Positions 1 through 12,238 of a DNA stretch of 64,000 nt are shown here, piece by piece; position 1 is the first letter of the stretch; each line of letters begins with the position of its first letter. The notes under the pieces are model-generated. The model worked only from the letters and a program-made list of their open reading frames with translations, was not told where the DNA came from and did not search any database. The stretch lies in assembly GCF_009812055.1 (NCBI RefSeq), contig NZ_WQNH01000002.1:62001-126000 (forward strand), given 5' to 3'. Source of the DNA: Chelativorans xinjiangensis (GTDB lineage: Bacteria > Pseudomonadota > Alphaproteobacteria > Rhizobiales > Rhizobiaceae). Both the position numbers and the translations under genes were made by a program.

Positions 1-782
1 ACCTTCGTGACCTTGGCCTCGACATGGAACTTTATGCCCTGCTTCTCGAGCTGCCGCTTGGCGAACTTGGAGATTTCCGCGTCCTCCACGGGCAGGATCT
101 GCGGCAGGAGCTCGACCACCGTCACTTCCGAGCCCATGGTGCGGTAGAAGCTTGCGAACTCGATGCCGATGGCGCCCGAGCCCATGACGATGAGCGATTT
201 GGGGATTTCCTTCGGCACCATCGCCTCGAAATAGGTCCAGATCAGCTTGCCGTCGGGCTCGACACCCGGCAGGACGCGCGGGCGTGCGCCGGTGGCCAGA
301 ATGATGTGTTTTGCCTTGTAGGTCCCCTCGCCCAGCGTGGCCTTCGGGGCTGCCGGTTGCGGCTCCATCGGCTTCTTCGCCGGCTTGGAGACGACGACTT
401 CGCCCGGCTGTGACCCTGTGGAGGCCTTGGCGATCTTCGCCTCGCCCCAGATGACGTCGACCTTGTTCTTCTTCATGAGGAAGCCCACGCCGCCGTTGAG
501 CCGGGTGGAGACCTTGCGCGAGCGGTCGACGACGGCAGCGGCATCCACGGAGACCTTGCCGTCTACCTTCAGCCCGTAATCCTTGGCATTTTCGACATAG
601 TGCAGGATTTCGGCCGAGCGCAGGAGCGCCTTTGTGGGGATGCAGCCCCAGTTGAGGCAGATACCACCCAGATGCTCGCGCTCTACGATGGCCGTCTTGA
701 ATCCAAGTTGCGCCGAGCGCACGGCCGTGACGTAGCCGCCCGGACCGGAGCCTATGATGATGACGTCGTAGGTTTCAGCCAC
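1..782 (-). CDS. lpdA: Dihydrolipoamide dehydrogenase (E3), 3' end outside the window
   Basis: This is the FAD-dependent E3 subunit that reoxidises the lipoyl groups of the pyruvate dehydrogenase complex using NAD+. About 260 N-terminal residues are visible. The start is a GTG read as VAETYDVIIIGSGPGG, with a GGAG about 10 nt upstream; no in-frame ATG fits. The FAD-binding GxGxxG is at residues 11-16 and the redox-active disulfide lies in the motif LNWGCIPTKALL. A proline- and lysine-rich stretch (SKPAKKPMEPQPAAP) interrupts the first FAD domain, as in other Rhizobiales LpdA proteins. It follows the pdhABC cluster on the same strand, separated by an SGNH hydrolase and an HdeD-like gene. The C-terminal dimerisation domain is cut by the window edge. 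Confidence 0.95.
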   Translation of the reverse strand, partial: MAETYDVIIIGSGPGGYVTAVRSAQLGFKTAIVEREHLGGICLNWGCIPTKALLRSAEILHYVENAKDYGLKVDGKVSVDAAAVVDRSRKVSTRLNGGVGFLMKKNKVDVIWGEAKIAKASTGSQPGEVVVSKPAKKPMEPQPAAPKATLGEGTYKAKHIILATGARPRVLPGVEPDGKLIWTYFEAMVPKEIPKSLIVMGSGAIGIEFASFYRTMGSEVTVVELLPQILPVEDAEISKFAKRQLEKQGIKFHVEAKVTK

Positions 783-833
783 GGCTCAATTTCTCCTTCA
801 TTCAAATCACGCGCCCGGCCCTATCGCCGGTTC

Positions 834-1391
834 TCAGGTGTTGCCTGCTGCACGCAGGCCGAAGGCCACCAGCAGCAGGAAAACGCCGTTCGACAAAAGT
901 TCGACGGCCAAGAGGATGCCGAGCACGGCGGAGGCCGACCACGGCATGTCGGCCAGGATCATGCCGCCCAGCACCAGGGACAGGAGACCCGAGACGAACA
1001 CCCAGACCCAGCCGGGGATCGGCCTCAACGCATAGGCGTACATCAGCTTCACGACGCCCAGGACGATGAAGATGATGGCGACCAGGACCGTGAGCGAGAT
1101 GATGCCTTCCATCGGCCGGAAGAGCAGCGAGATGCCTATGGCGAGCGCCAGCGCTCCGAGCAGCAGCGACCACAGGAAGATCGGCCAGCTCCCGCGACGC
1201 AGCCTGAAGGCCTGGATGACCTGCAGCACCCCGAACAGCGTGAACGCCCATGCGGCCAAAAGAGCCGCCGTCATGGTCGCGGCGAACGGATTGGCGAGCG
1301 CAACGATACCGCCGATGAGCGAGATGGCGCCGAGAACGGCAAGCCACACCCAGGAAGACCGCAACTGTCTATGCTCTACGGAATTGGCCAT
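834..1391 (-). CDS. HdeD family (DUF308) membrane protein
   Basis: The protein has 185 residues and is almost entirely made of hydrophobic helices, about six segments in three paired repeats, which is the layout of the HdeD/DUF308 family. Escherichia coli HdeD is linked to acid resistance; the role here is unknown. The start chosen is the second ATG (MANSVEHRQL), because AAGGAGG lies 7 nt upstream of it while the first ATG (MTMAN) is only 1 nt from that ribosome binding site. The gene sits between the SGNH hydrolase and lpdA on the same strand, so it is probably co-transcribed with pdh genes but is not expected to take part in the complex. Confidence 0.85.
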   Translation of the reverse strand: MANSVEHRQLRSSWVWLAVLGAISLIGGIVALANPFAATMTAALLAAWAFTLFGVLQVIQAFRLRRGSWPIFLWSLLLGALALAIGISLLFRPMEGIISLTVLVAIIFIVLGVVKLMYAYALRPIPGWVWVFVSGLLSLVLGGMILADMPWSASAVLGILLAVELLSNGVFLLLVAFGLRAAGNT

Positions 1392-1407
1392 TGTCATCCC
1401 TCCTTGA

Positions 1408-2046
1408 TCAAAGGCCGAATAATCGGCGGACCGCCGGTTCCAGCCCGTCGCCGATGGCGCGGGTGTTCCCGGCGTCCAGATGCACGCCGTCCAGAGACGT
1501 CGTGCGGGCGACCGAGCCGGCATCGAAGAAGGCGCAGCCGCTATCCTCGGCAAGCTGCGCGTAGAGCGGGGCCAGCTTCTTCGATTCGGCGATGCCGCCC
1601 TCGAACATGGCGGCGAAGTCGGCATTGTCGGTGTCGCAGAGCGGCGGCGGCGCGACGAGCAGGACGGCCGGCGCCTTCCAGTCGAAGGGGTAGTCATGGC
1701 GGCGGATGATGTCGATCAGCCGCCTCATGCCCTGCTTGGCGCCGACGGCGCGGCCGCAGATCACCGGTTTCATGTCGTTCGTGCCGAGCATGATGATGAC
1801 GAGGTCGAGCGGCGCGTGGGTGGACAGAAGCGTGGGCAGGATGCGCGCACCGTTCCGGTCGGCGCCGGAAAGCCAGTCGTCATAGGCCGTGGTACGGCCG
1901 CCAAGCCCCTCGGGGATCACCCGCGCCGCCTCACCCAGGCGGGCCTGAAGCGCCGACGGCCAGCGGTCCTCGTATATATGCCGGTCCTCGGCCTCCGCGT
2001 TGTGGCCGTAGGTGAGCGAGTCTCCGTAGCAAAGAATGGTCTTCAT
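1408..2046 (-). CDS. SGNH/GDSL-family hydrolase (arylesterase-like)
   Basis: This 212-residue enzyme carries all four SGNH blocks: block I GDSLTYG with the catalytic Ser at about residue 10, block II Gly in GLGG near residue 49, block III GTND near residue 88, and block V DGVHLD with the catalytic Asp and His near residue 191. Family members hydrolyse small esters; the substrate is unknown. There is no obvious signal peptide, so it is probably cytoplasmic. Its ATG overlaps the TGA of the upstream DUF559 gene (ATGA), which suggests translational coupling. SGNH genes between pdhC and lpdA are, from memory, common in Rhizobiales. Confidence 0.9.
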   Translation of the reverse strand: MKTILCYGDSLTYGHNAEAEDRHIYEDRWPSALQARLGEAARVIPEGLGGRTTAYDDWLSGADRNGARILPTLLSTHAPLDLVIIMLGTNDMKPVICGRAVGAKQGMRRLIDIIRRHDYPFDWKAPAVLLVAPPPLCDTDNADFAAMFEGGIAESKKLAPLYAQLAEDSGCAFFDAGSVARTTSLDGVHLDAGNTRAIGDGLEPAVRRLFGL

Positions 2047-2510
2047 GGGCGCGGCCTCCGCGAGTCCAGCGACTCCCCTCCCCCTTGGGGGAGGGTGGCC
2101 CTGACGGCTTGCCGGCGGGGTCGGGTGGGGGTCGGCGCGACGAGCGCGGCATGGATAGTATCGAGCACTGGGTCGAGCTCCCGCATGATCTCATAGTTCG
2201 AGAACCTCAGTACGCGAAAGCCCTGCCGCCTCAAGTAAGCATCCCTGCGCGCATCATATGCGATTGCCGCGTCGGTGCCGTGCTGATTACCGTCCACCTC
2301 GATGATCAGCCAATGCCTGAGGCAGCAGAAGTCCACCACGTAGGTCCCAATAGGCACCTGCCGCCGGAAGTGTGTACCTTCCAGCGGCAGCTTCTCGCGC
2401 ATGTGCCACCAAAGGCGTCTTTCCGCGTCGGTCATTTCCTTACGAAGTTTCGGCGCGTTCGCTCTCGCCTTGACCGTCGGCGCTCTCCTTGGCGGTCTAT
2501 TCCACGGCAT
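2043..2510 (-). CDS. DUF559 domain protein (endonuclease-like fold)
   Basis: The 155-residue protein starts at MPWNRPPRRAPT, where AGGAGGGGG lies directly upstream; the longer reading frame runs into a palindromic repeat and is not credible. The core (RRLWWHMREKLPLEGTHFRRQ, then VVDFCCLRHWLIIEVDG, then RRDAYLRRQGFRVLRFSN) matches DUF559, a PD-(D/E)xK nuclease-like family of the very-short-patch-repair type. Candidate catalytic residues are the Asp in VVDF and the Glu in IIEVDG. The C-terminal tail (about residues 125-155) is encoded by one arm of a flanking inverted repeat and is low in family conservation. The gene is inserted between pdhC and the SGNH gene. Function is not known. Confidence 0.85.
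   Translation of the reverse strand: MPWNRPPRRAPTVKARANAPKLRKEMTDAERRLWWHMREKLPLEGTHFRRQVPIGTYVVDFCCLRHWLIIEVDGNQHGTDAAIAYDARRDAYLRRQGFRVLRFSNYEIMRELDPVLDTIHAALVAPTPTRPRRQAVRATLPQGGGESLDSRRPRP
2074..2140. repeat. Inverted repeat, left copy flanking DUF559
   Basis: The core is the palindrome CCCTCCCCCTTGGGGGAGGG (2076-2095), followed by a GC-rich spacer and then GGGTGGGGGTCGGCG. The same order of elements recurs in inverted orientation at 2537-2602, on the other side of the DUF559 gene. This copy is read through as the C-terminal tail of DUF559. Confidence 0.8.
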
Positions 2511-2536
2511 TTCCCCCTCCTGAACCTTGGCACAAG

Positions 2537-2602
2537 TTCGCCGACCCCCACCCGTCCAGCCGCCTGGCGGCGGCTGTCCACCCTCCCCCAAGGGGGAGGG
2601 AA
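2537..2602. repeat. Inverted repeat, right copy flanking DUF559
   Basis: This begins CGCCGACCCCCACCCG and ends with the palindrome CCCTCCCCCAAGGGGGAGGG (2581-2600). It is the inverted partner of 2074-2140 and lies in the gap between the pdhC stop and the DUF559 start. Confidence 0.8.
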
Positions 2603-2607
2603 AGGAG

Positions 2608-3978
2608 CTACACCAGCATGCCAAACGGCTTCTCCACCAGCCGCTTGAATGCGGAGAGCAGTTCGGCGCCGAGCGCCCCGTCGACGGCGCGGTGGTCCGT
2701 CGACAGCGTCGCCGACATGATGGTGGCGGCTTTGATCTCGCCGTTCTTCACCACCGCCCGCTCTTCGCCCGCGCCGACCGCCAGGATGGTCGCGTGCGGC
2801 GGGTTGATGACGGCGGCAAAATCCTTGATGCCGTACATGCCCAGATTGGACACCGCCGTCGTGCCGCCCTGGTATTCCTCCGGCTTCAGCCTGCGGCTCC
2901 TGGCGCGGGCGGCCAGGTCCTTCATCTCGTTGGAGATCGCCGACAGGGTCTTTTCTTCGGCGCGGCGCACGATCGGCGTGATCAGCCCGCCGGGAATGGC
3001 CACAGCCACGCCGACATCGGCATGGCTGTGCTTCACCATCGCACTCTCCGTCCACGAGGCGTTGGCGCCGGGCACTGCTACAAGCGCCATCGCCATCGCC
3101 TTGATGATGAAGTCGTTGACCGACAGCTTGTAGGCCGGCTTCTCGCCATCCTCGGTCTTCACCAGCGGCGCGGCCTCGTTGAGCTGCTTGCGCAGGGCCA
3201 AAAGCGCGTCGATCTCGCAGTCGAGCGTCAGGTAGAAATGCGGGATGGTGGACTTCGCCTCGACCAGGCGGCGGGCGATGGTCTTGCGCATGCCGTCATG
3301 CGGCACGAGCTCGTAGGAGCCTTCCTCGAAGAGCTTCAGCACCTGGTCGTCCGACATGGGCGCGGGGGGCTTGGGCGTGGTGGCCGGCGCTTCGGGCGCT
3401 TTGGCCGCGCCACCCGAAAGCGCCGCCTCGACGTCCGCCTTCACCACGCGGCCGCGCGGGCCGGAGCCGGCGACGGCGGCAAGGTCGATGCCGGCCTCCC
3501 GGGCGATGCGGCGGGCGAGCGGGGAGGAGAAGACGCGGCCGTCCTTCCCCCCTTCGACAACTTCGAGACGGGGAGGCCGAGCGGCCGGAGACGGCGCCGG
3601 CCGGGCGTCTTCTTGGCCGGCCAGCGTGCGCTCGCCGCCACTCTCCTGCGCCGCTTCGACAGGTTGGGGACTTGGGGAGGAAGGGGCAGCCGCACCGCCG
3701 TTCCCGGCGGCCTTGGCGGCTTCGGCCACGTCCTCGCCCTCTTCCGCGAGCACGGCGATCAGTGCATTCACCTTCACGCCTTCCGTGCCCTCGGGCACGA
3801 CGATCTTGGCGACGGTCCCTTCATCCACCGCCTCCACTTCCATGGTCGCCTTGTCGGTCTCGATCTCGGCGATGACGTCGCCGGACGAAACGCTGTCCCC
3901 CTCCTTGACCAGCCACTTGGCGAGGTTCCCTTCCTCCATGGTGGGCGAAAGGGCCGGCATGGTGATCTGAATCGGCAT
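2608..3978 (-). CDS. pdhC: Pyruvate dehydrogenase E2, dihydrolipoamide acetyltransferase
   Basis: E2 transfers the acetyl group from lipoamide to CoA and forms the core of the pyruvate dehydrogenase complex in the cytoplasm. The 456 residues show an N-terminal lipoyl domain ([13 protein letters not shown], lipoylated Lys near residue 43), an Ala/Pro linker, a peripheral-subunit-binding domain ([33 protein letters not shown], about residues 132-165) and a C-terminal catalytic domain (about 220-456) ending with [16 protein letters not shown], which holds the catalytic His and Asp. It is the third gene of pdhABC, 15 bp after pdhB. Confidence 0.97.
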   Translation of the reverse strand: MPIQITMPALSPTMEEGNLAKWLVKEGDSVSSGDVIAEIETDKATMEVEAVDEGTVAKIVVPEGTEGVKVNALIAVLAEEGEDVAEAAKAAGNGGAAAPSSPSPQPVEAAQESGGERTLAGQEDARPAPSPAARPPRLEVVEGGKDGRVFSSPLARRIAREAGIDLAAVAGSGPRGRVVKADVEAALSGGAAKAPEAPATTPKPPAPMSDDQVLKLFEEGSYELVPHDGMRKTIARRLVEAKSTIPHFYLTLDCEIDALLALRKQLNEAAPLVKTEDGEKPAYKLSVNDFIIKAMAMALVAVPGANASWTESAMVKHSHADVGVAVAIPGGLITPIVRRAEEKTLSAISNEMKDLAARARSRRLKPEEYQGGTTAVSNLGMYGIKDFAAVINPPHATILAVGAGEERAVVKNGEIKAATIMSATLSTDHRAVDGALGAELLSAFKRLVEKPFGMLV

Positions 3979-3993
3979 ATAGGATCCCTCTCC

Positions 3994-5394
3994 TTAGCCC
4001 CGATAGGTGACGGCCTTCACCGCCTCGACGACTTCGGCCACGCTGGGCAGCGCCAGCTTTTCCAGATTGGCGGCATACGGCATCGGCACATCCTTGCCCG
4101 CAACGGTGATGACCGGCGCGTCGAGATAGTCGAAGGCGCGCTGCATCACCTGGGCAGCGATGTGGTCGCCGACGGAGGATTGCGGAAAGCCTTCCTCGAC
4201 GGTGACCAGCCGGTTGGTCTTCTTCACCGATTCGATGACGGTATCGAGATCCATGGGCCGGATCGTGCGCAGGTCGATGATCTCCACGTCGAGGCCCATG
4301 CCGCGCAGCTCCTCCTCGGCCTTGACCGCGTAGGTCATGCCGATGCCGAAGGAGACGATGGTCGCATCCTTGCCCGCCTTGTGGATGCGCGCCTTGCCGA
4401 TGGGGAGCACGAAATCGTCGAGCTGCGGCACATCGAAGGTCTGGCCGTAGAGGATTTCGTTTTCGAGGAAGATCACCGGGTTGGGATCGCGGATGGCCGC
4501 CTTCAGCAAGCCCTTGGCGTCGGCTGCCGTATAGGGCATCACCACCTTGAGGCCAGGGATGTGGCCGTACCAGGCGGCGTAGTCCTGGCTGTGCTGGGCG
4601 GCGACGCGGGCGGCCGCACCGTTGGGGCCGCGGAAGACGATGGGAGCGCCCATCTGACCACCGGCCATGTAGAGCGTCTTGGCCGCCGAATTGACGAGCT
4701 GGTCCATCGCCTGCATGGCGAAGTTGAAGGTCATGAACTCGACGATGGGCTTGAGCCCCGCGAAGGCCGCGCCGATGCCGACGCCGGCGAAGCCGTGCTC
4801 GGTGATCGGCGTGTCGACCACGCGCTTGTCGCCGAATTCCTGCAGCAGGCCCTGGGTCACCTTATAGGCGCCCTGATACTCCGCCACCTCCTCGCCCATG
4901 ACGAAGACGTCCTCGTCGCGGCGCATTTCCTCGGCCATGGCGTCGCGCAGCGCTTCGCGCACGGTGGTGGGCACCATTTCGGTGCCTTCGGGAATGTCGG
5001 GATCGGCGGGAAGCGCCGGCGCCTCGGCCTTTGGCACGGCGGCGGGCTTAGGCGTCTCCTCGACCTTCTGCGCCGCCGGCTCTTCCGCCGGTGCCTGGGC
5101 GGCGGCCGGAGGCGCGCTCACGGGAGCCTTGGAAAGGTCTTCCTCGCTCTCGCCGTCGGCGAGCAACAGGGCGATGGGTGTGTTGACCTTCACGCCTTCG
5201 GTACCCTCACCGATGAGGATCCTGCCGATCTTTCCTTCGTCGATCGCTTCGACCTCCATGGTCGCCTTGTCGGTCTCGATCTCGGCAATCACATCGCCGG
5301 GGGCGACGGCATCGCCTTCCTTCTTCAGCCATTTGGCCAGATTGCCCTCCTCCATGGTCGGGGAGAGCGCGGGCATGAGAATTTCCGTGGGCAT
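3994..5394 (-). CDS. pdhB: Pyruvate dehydrogenase E1 beta subunit with N-terminal lipoyl domain
   Basis: This is the beta subunit of the thiamine-diphosphate-dependent pyruvate decarboxylase. Its 466 residues start with a complete lipoyl domain ([17 protein letters not shown], about residues 1-80), then a long Ala/Pro/Glu linker (about 85-140), then the E1 beta transketolase-like region ([27 protein letters not shown] onward). The extra lipoyl domain on E1 beta is a known alphaproteobacterial arrangement. The gene is 15 bp downstream of pdhA and 15 bp upstream of pdhC, clearly one operon. Confidence 0.97.
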   Translation of the reverse strand: MPTEILMPALSPTMEEGNLAKWLKKEGDAVAPGDVIAEIETDKATMEVEAIDEGKIGRILIGEGTEGVKVNTPIALLLADGESEEDLSKAPVSAPPAAAQAPAEEPAAQKVEETPKPAAVPKAEAPALPADPDIPEGTEMVPTTVREALRDAMAEEMRRDEDVFVMGEEVAEYQGAYKVTQGLLQEFGDKRVVDTPITEHGFAGVGIGAAFAGLKPIVEFMTFNFAMQAMDQLVNSAAKTLYMAGGQMGAPIVFRGPNGAAARVAAQHSQDYAAWYGHIPGLKVVMPYTAADAKGLLKAAIRDPNPVIFLENEILYGQTFDVPQLDDFVLPIGKARIHKAGKDATIVSFGIGMTYAVKAEEELRGMGLDVEIIDLRTIRPMDLDTVIESVKKTNRLVTVEEGFPQSSVGDHIAAQVMQRAFDYLDAPVITVAGKDVPMPYAANLEKLALPSVAEVVEAVKAVTYRG

Positions 5395-5409
5395 CGGCAG
5401 CGCCTCCCC

Positions 5410-6486
5410 TTAGAGCAGGATATCGGTATAGAGCTCGGATACGTCCGGCTCGGGATCCGCCTGGGCGAAATCGGCCGCGTCAGCAACGATCTCGCGCACG
5501 CGCTTGTCCTCCGCCTTCAAGTCGTCCTCGCTCGCCCACTTCTTGTCCAGGAGCCGTTTCTTCACCTGCTCGATCGGGTCGTGCTCGGAGCGCATCTTCT
5601 GCACTTCGTCCTTGGAACGGTACTTTGCCGGGTCGGACATGGAGTGGCCGCGGTAGCGGTAGGTCTGCATCTCCAGGATGATCGGCCCCTTGCCGGAGCG
5701 GCACCAGTCGACCGCAAGGTCGCCTGCGGCCTTCACGGCGCGCACGTCCATGCCGTCGACCTGGATGCCCGGAATCTTGAAGGAGAGGCCGCGGTGCGAG
5801 AAATCGGTCTCGGCCGAGGAGCGCGAGACCGAGGTGCCCATTGCATAGCGGTTGTTCTCGATGACGTAGACCACGGGGAGCTTCCACAGGGAGGCCATGT
5901 TGAAGCTCTCGTAGACCTGGCCCTGGTTGGCCGCGCCGTCACCGAAATAGGTGAGCGAGACGCTGTCGTTGCCGCGATAGCGGTTGGCGAGCGCCAGGCC
6001 GGTTCCGAGCGGCACCTGGGCGCCGACGATGCCGTGGCCGCCATAAAAGTTCTTCTCCTTGGAGAACATGTGCATGGAGCCGCCCTTGCCCTTGGAGTAT
6101 CCCCCGCGCCGGCCGGTCAGCTCCGCCATGACGCCGCGCGGGTCCATGCCGGTGGCCAGCATGTGACCGTGGTCGCGGTAGCCGGTGATGACCTGATCAC
6201 CCTCCTTCAACGCCATCTGCATGCCGACGACGACAGCCTCCTGGCCGATATAGAGGTGGCAGAAGCCGCCGATCAGGCCCATGCCGTAAAGCTGGCCCGC
6301 CTTCTCCTCGAAACGGCGGATCAAGAGCATGTCGCGGTAGGCCGAAAGCTCCTGCTCTTGTTTGAACTCTTCCGGCTTCGGCGTCCTGACGGCGGGCGTG
6401 CCGCCGGCTGTGGATGACGGTTTGGCTGGGCTACGGGATTTTGCCGACGAAGGTTTCGGCGCGGTTTTCCTGGCGGCTGTCGCCAT
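5410..6486 (-). CDS. pdhA: Pyruvate dehydrogenase E1 alpha subunit
   Basis: This alpha subunit binds thiamine diphosphate and decarboxylates pyruvate. The 358 residues include an Ala/Lys/Pro-rich N-terminal tail of about 40 residues, then the E1 alpha domain with the diphosphate-binding motif GDGAANQGQVYESFNMASLW...ENN and the phosphorylation-loop-like region YRYRGHSMSDPAKYRSKDEV. It is the first gene of the pdhA-pdhB-pdhC operon. The 227-bp gap upstream (6487-6713) should hold the promoter; I could not pick one with confidence. Confidence 0.97.
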   Translation of the reverse strand: MATAARKTAPKPSSAKSRSPAKPSSTAGGTPAVRTPKPEEFKQEQELSAYRDMLLIRRFEEKAGQLYGMGLIGGFCHLYIGQEAVVVGMQMALKEGDQVITGYRDHGHMLATGMDPRGVMAELTGRRGGYSKGKGGSMHMFSKEKNFYGGHGIVGAQVPLGTGLALANRYRGNDSVSLTYFGDGAANQGQVYESFNMASLWKLPVVYVIENNRYAMGTSVSRSSAETDFSHRGLSFKIPGIQVDGMDVRAVKAAGDLAVDWCRSGKGPIILEMQTYRYRGHSMSDPAKYRSKDEVQKMRSEHDPIEQVKKRLLDKKWASEDDLKAEDKRVREIVADAADFAQADPEPDVSELYTDILL

Positions 6487-6713
6487 CTGTCACTCCCTAG
6501 AAAGCGTCTCTTGACGGACATAGGACCTGCCTGCGACACCATACTGCCGCAGGACACGCATCTAGTCCACGCAAAGCAGCCATCCATGGCAAACAGTTCG
6601 GTGCCGGACGCTATCATGACGGAAAGGCTTCCGCCATGCGAAATTATGCATGGCAGCCATGCCGGCTAACCCGTTGGGAAAATTGAAATTCTTTTGGATT
6701 AACTGGAAATCGG

Positions 6714-7040
6714 TTAATTCACATTGCCAGCCGGGCGGAATATGACGATCTCGTTCTCCCGGACGAGATTCAGCGCCCGCCGTGCCTGCTCGTCCAGCAT
6801 ATCCTTTTCCAGCGAACCGTCGTTGAGCAGGCTCACCCGCTCCTCCAGGTCCCCGCGCTCCCGGTGCAGCGCGTCGAGCTTGGCTTCAAGTCCGGCAATG
6901 CGGCCTTCCAGGCGCTCCTTGCCGTTGAGGCCATAGTCGCCTTGATAGGCATGAAAGCCGAAATAGGTCAGCACGAGCGCGGTGATCGCCGGTACGATCA
7001 AGCGGCCTGTATTGCGACGTTTGTGATGGCGGGTCCACAT
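6714..7040 (-). CDS. FtsB-like septum formation initiator protein
   Basis: The 108-residue protein has the FtsB/DivIC layout: a short basic cytoplasmic N-terminus (MWTRHHKRRNTGR), one membrane helix (LIVPAITALVLTYFGFHAY), then a periplasmic coiled coil (KERLEGRIAGLEAKLDALHRERGDLEERVSLL) and a short conserved tail (LDEQARRALNLVRENEIVIF). The family links early and late cell-division proteins at the septum. I chose the second ATG because GAAGGA lies about 10 nt upstream of it. The position between pdhA and eno is the usual one in Rhizobiales. Confidence 0.9.
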   Translation of the reverse strand: MWTRHHKRRNTGRLIVPAITALVLTYFGFHAYQGDYGLNGKERLEGRIAGLEAKLDALHRERGDLEERVSLLNDGSLEKDMLDEQARRALNLVRENEIVIFRPAGNVN

Positions 7041-7104
7041 GCGGCGAAATTCCTTCCGCCGCATGTGGCCATATCTTGCTTAATGGAGGGTTATCCGCGG
7101 GCCG

Positions 7105-8427
<1,323 letters not shown>

Positions 8428-8468
8428 TTATCGCAGGCGGCGAAAAAGGCAATGCGTATACATCCACA

Positions 8469-8593
8469 CGTCATGCCGGGACGGGAGCGCAGCGGAGGCT
8501 GTCCGGGACCTATTCCGTGACTCGTCCACGTGCCGGAATGGGTCCCGGATAGCCGTCTTTCGCTTCGCTCAAGCTGGATTCCGGGATGACGCG
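8469..8593. repeat. Dispersed palindromic repeat, copy 1
   Basis: This 125-bp element begins CGTCATGCCGGGACGGGAGC and ends TTCCGGGATGACGCG, with an internal inverted pair GGGACCTATTCC / GGAATGGGTCCC. It fills most of the 230-bp gap between kdsA and eno. A closely related copy is at 62479-62600. It resembles the Rhizobiales intergenic palindromic elements. Confidence 0.8.
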
Positions 8594-8609
8594 CGGAGAT
8601 AACGGCACT

Positions 8610-9443
8610 TCAATCCCCCTTCGCCACCCGGTCGAACGCCATCAGGCGCTCCAGCAATGCGGGAATCTGGTCGAGCGGTACCATGTTGGGCCCGTCGGAG
8701 GGCGCATTGTCGGGGTCGTGGTGGGTCTCGATGAAGACGCCGGCGACGCCGACGGCCACGGCGGCGCGCGCCAGCGTCTCGACGAAACGCCGCTCGCCGC
8801 TGGTGGAGCCGCCCTGCCCGCCCGGCTGCTGCACGGAATGGGTGGCATCGAAGATCACCGGCGCGCCCATCTCCGCCATCTGCGGCAGGCCGCGCATGTC
8901 CGAGACGAGCGTGTTGTAGCCGAAGGAGGTGCCGCGCTCGGTCACCAGCACATTGGCATTACCGGAGCCGGTGATCTTGGCGACGACGTTCTTCATGTCC
9001 CAGGGGGCGAGGAACTGGCCCTTCTTCACGTTGACGACGCGGCCGGTCCGGGCGGCGGCGATCAGAAGGTCCGTCTGGCGGCACAGGAAGGCCGGGATCT
9101 GCAAGACGTCCACGGCCTCGGCCACCAGGCCGCATTGCTCTTCCGTGTGAACGTCGGTCAGCACCGGTACGTCGAGTTCGCGCCTGAGATCGGCAAAGAC
9201 CGGCAGGGCCGCATCGAGGCCGGCGCCGCGCTTTCCCGAAAGCGAAGTGCGGTTGGCCTTGTCGAAGCTCGTCTTGTAGACGAAGCCGATGCCCAGCTTC
9301 CGTGTCAGCTCCTTCAGCGCGCCGGCCATCTCGAAGGCGTGATCACGCGATTCGAGCTGACAGGGACCGGCGATCAGCGCCAACGGGGCATTATTGGCGA
9401 AAACGGCTTGCCCCACTTCCACACGCGGGTTAGGCCCCATCAT
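8610..9443 (-). CDS. kdsA: 3-deoxy-8-phosphooctulonate synthase
   Basis: KdsA condenses phosphoenolpyruvate with arabinose 5-phosphate to make KDO 8-phosphate for lipopolysaccharide. The 277 residues contain the family motifs AGPCQLESRDHAFEMA near residue 25, YKTSFDKANRTS near 58, LTDVHTEEQC near 98 and ATHSVQQPGGQGGSTSGERRFV near 200. Its ATG overlaps the TGA of the upstream glyoxalase-like gene (ATGA), so the two are probably translated together, downstream of pyrG. Confidence 0.97.
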   Translation of the reverse strand: MMGPNPRVEVGQAVFANNAPLALIAGPCQLESRDHAFEMAGALKELTRKLGIGFVYKTSFDKANRTSLSGKRGAGLDAALPVFADLRRELDVPVLTDVHTEEQCGLVAEAVDVLQIPAFLCRQTDLLIAAARTGRVVNVKKGQFLAPWDMKNVVAKITGSGNANVLVTERGTSFGYNTLVSDMRGLPQMAEMGAPVIFDATHSVQQPGGQGGSTSGERRFVETLARAAVAVGVAGVFIETHHDPDNAPSDGPNMVPLDQIPALLERLMAFDRVAKGD

Positions 9444-10363
9444 GCACTCCCCGAAAAACCGACCGCCTCAGCGGCGAACGTTGCAAACAGCCCCCAATAG
9501 GACGACTTTTCGGGCTCCGCAAAGACAAAATACGCCCCCTGCCCCGCCGCAGGCGGCACGATCAGCCTATTTCCATGTATCCTGTGGAGAATGTCAGCGG
9601 CGGCCAGCCGCTTGACGAGCGCACTTATGGACGTTGTGCGGAACATGATGCCGCGCAGGCCAAGAACATTATCGTCGCCGGCCTCAATGCCGTAGATGCG
9701 CTTGGCTTCCTCTGGCGCAAGCAGCCACACAGCTCCGTTGGAAAGCGACCAGATTCCCGCACCATCGTCAGCCTGCTTCCGGAGCAGGCGGGAGAGGAAC
9801 TCCCCTCCGGTGCTCCGTTCCTCTGCCGTCGCCAGAATGCGCGATATCCCGAAAACGCCGTTGTCGTGGCGCTGCAGGGACGAACGGTCGGCGGCCGGCA
9901 TCTTTACCCGCTCGCAGGTGAAGAAGAAGGAAGGAGAAGATTGGGGAGCGGCGAAGGCCAACTTGAACGAGGCATCGGCCTTGCTACCGTCGGCCTCGAC
10001 GAAGGGGCGGGAGAAAGAAAGCTGCGCGCCGGCGGAGAGTCCCTCCTCAACGAAACGGGTGTGATCCGAGGCGGCATCGTCCGTGCCGAAAGCAAGCGCG
10101 GAGAAACCGTCCTCGCCACAGGAATCCCGAAACGCGCGATCCTGCAAGACGAAGGTGTTGCCGCTGGCTCCCGCCTTCGCCGCCGCTCCTTCATCACCTA
10201 TGGCCAGCGGCTCCAGATACGTGCCATCCTGAAAGAACACGCAGCAATTGGCCGTGCCGAAGGGATGGGCAGCATTCGGCGCCACGGTGAAGCCGAGCGC
10301 GGCAAGGCGTTCACGCGCGACGGAAAGGCTCGCGGTCGGTAGCACGCAGTGGTCGAGTTTCAT
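9440..10363 (-). CDS. VOC-superfamily, glyoxalase-like domain protein
   Basis: The 307-residue protein opens with MKLDHCVLPTASLSVARERLAALGFTV, typical of the glyoxalase-like (PF13468-type) branch of the vicinal-oxygen-chelate superfamily, and contains the beta-strand elements GTANCCVFFQDGTYLEPLAI. The His at residue 4 is a possible metal ligand. The substrate is unknown. A good ribosome binding site (AGGA, 9 nt) precedes the ATG. It lies 97 bp after pyrG in an unusually AT-rich gap and overlaps kdsA by 4 bp. Confidence 0.85.
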   Translation of the reverse strand: MKLDHCVLPTASLSVARERLAALGFTVAPNAAHPFGTANCCVFFQDGTYLEPLAIGDEGAAAKAGASGNTFVLQDRAFRDSCGEDGFSALAFGTDDAASDHTRFVEEGLSAGAQLSFSRPFVEADGSKADASFKLAFAAPQSSPSFFFTCERVKMPAADRSSLQRHDNGVFGISRILATAEERSTGGEFLSRLLRKQADDGAGIWSLSNGAVWLLAPEEAKRIYGIEAGDDNVLGLRGIMFRTTSISALVKRLAAADILHRIHGNRLIVPPAAGQGAYFVFAEPEKSSYWGLFATFAAEAVGFSGSA

Positions 10364-10460
10364 CCCAAATTCCTAAAGTATGGCTCATCAGAATAGCTTT
10401 CAGGTAGTAATTGGAATGAAGAATACAACCAAAATGGATATGGCTGTCGCGACGGTGTCA

Positions 10461-12101
<1,641 letters not shown>

Positions 12102-12238
12102 TTAACCGGACGAAGGCGATTCCGCCAGAGCAAAATCCCCAAACCCGCAACTTTTTGGCTGCGCGCCGACAAGCTGCCGCGCGCGATTTCGAAATCGGCG
12201 ACGGGATCCGTTGCCGAATCCCGTTCGAGATTAAGTGT

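Noticed and set aside
2527-6417. 1296-codon plus-strand frame antisense to pdhCBA.
   Set aside because: A GC-rich shadow of three certain genes on the other strand; no recognisable domains.
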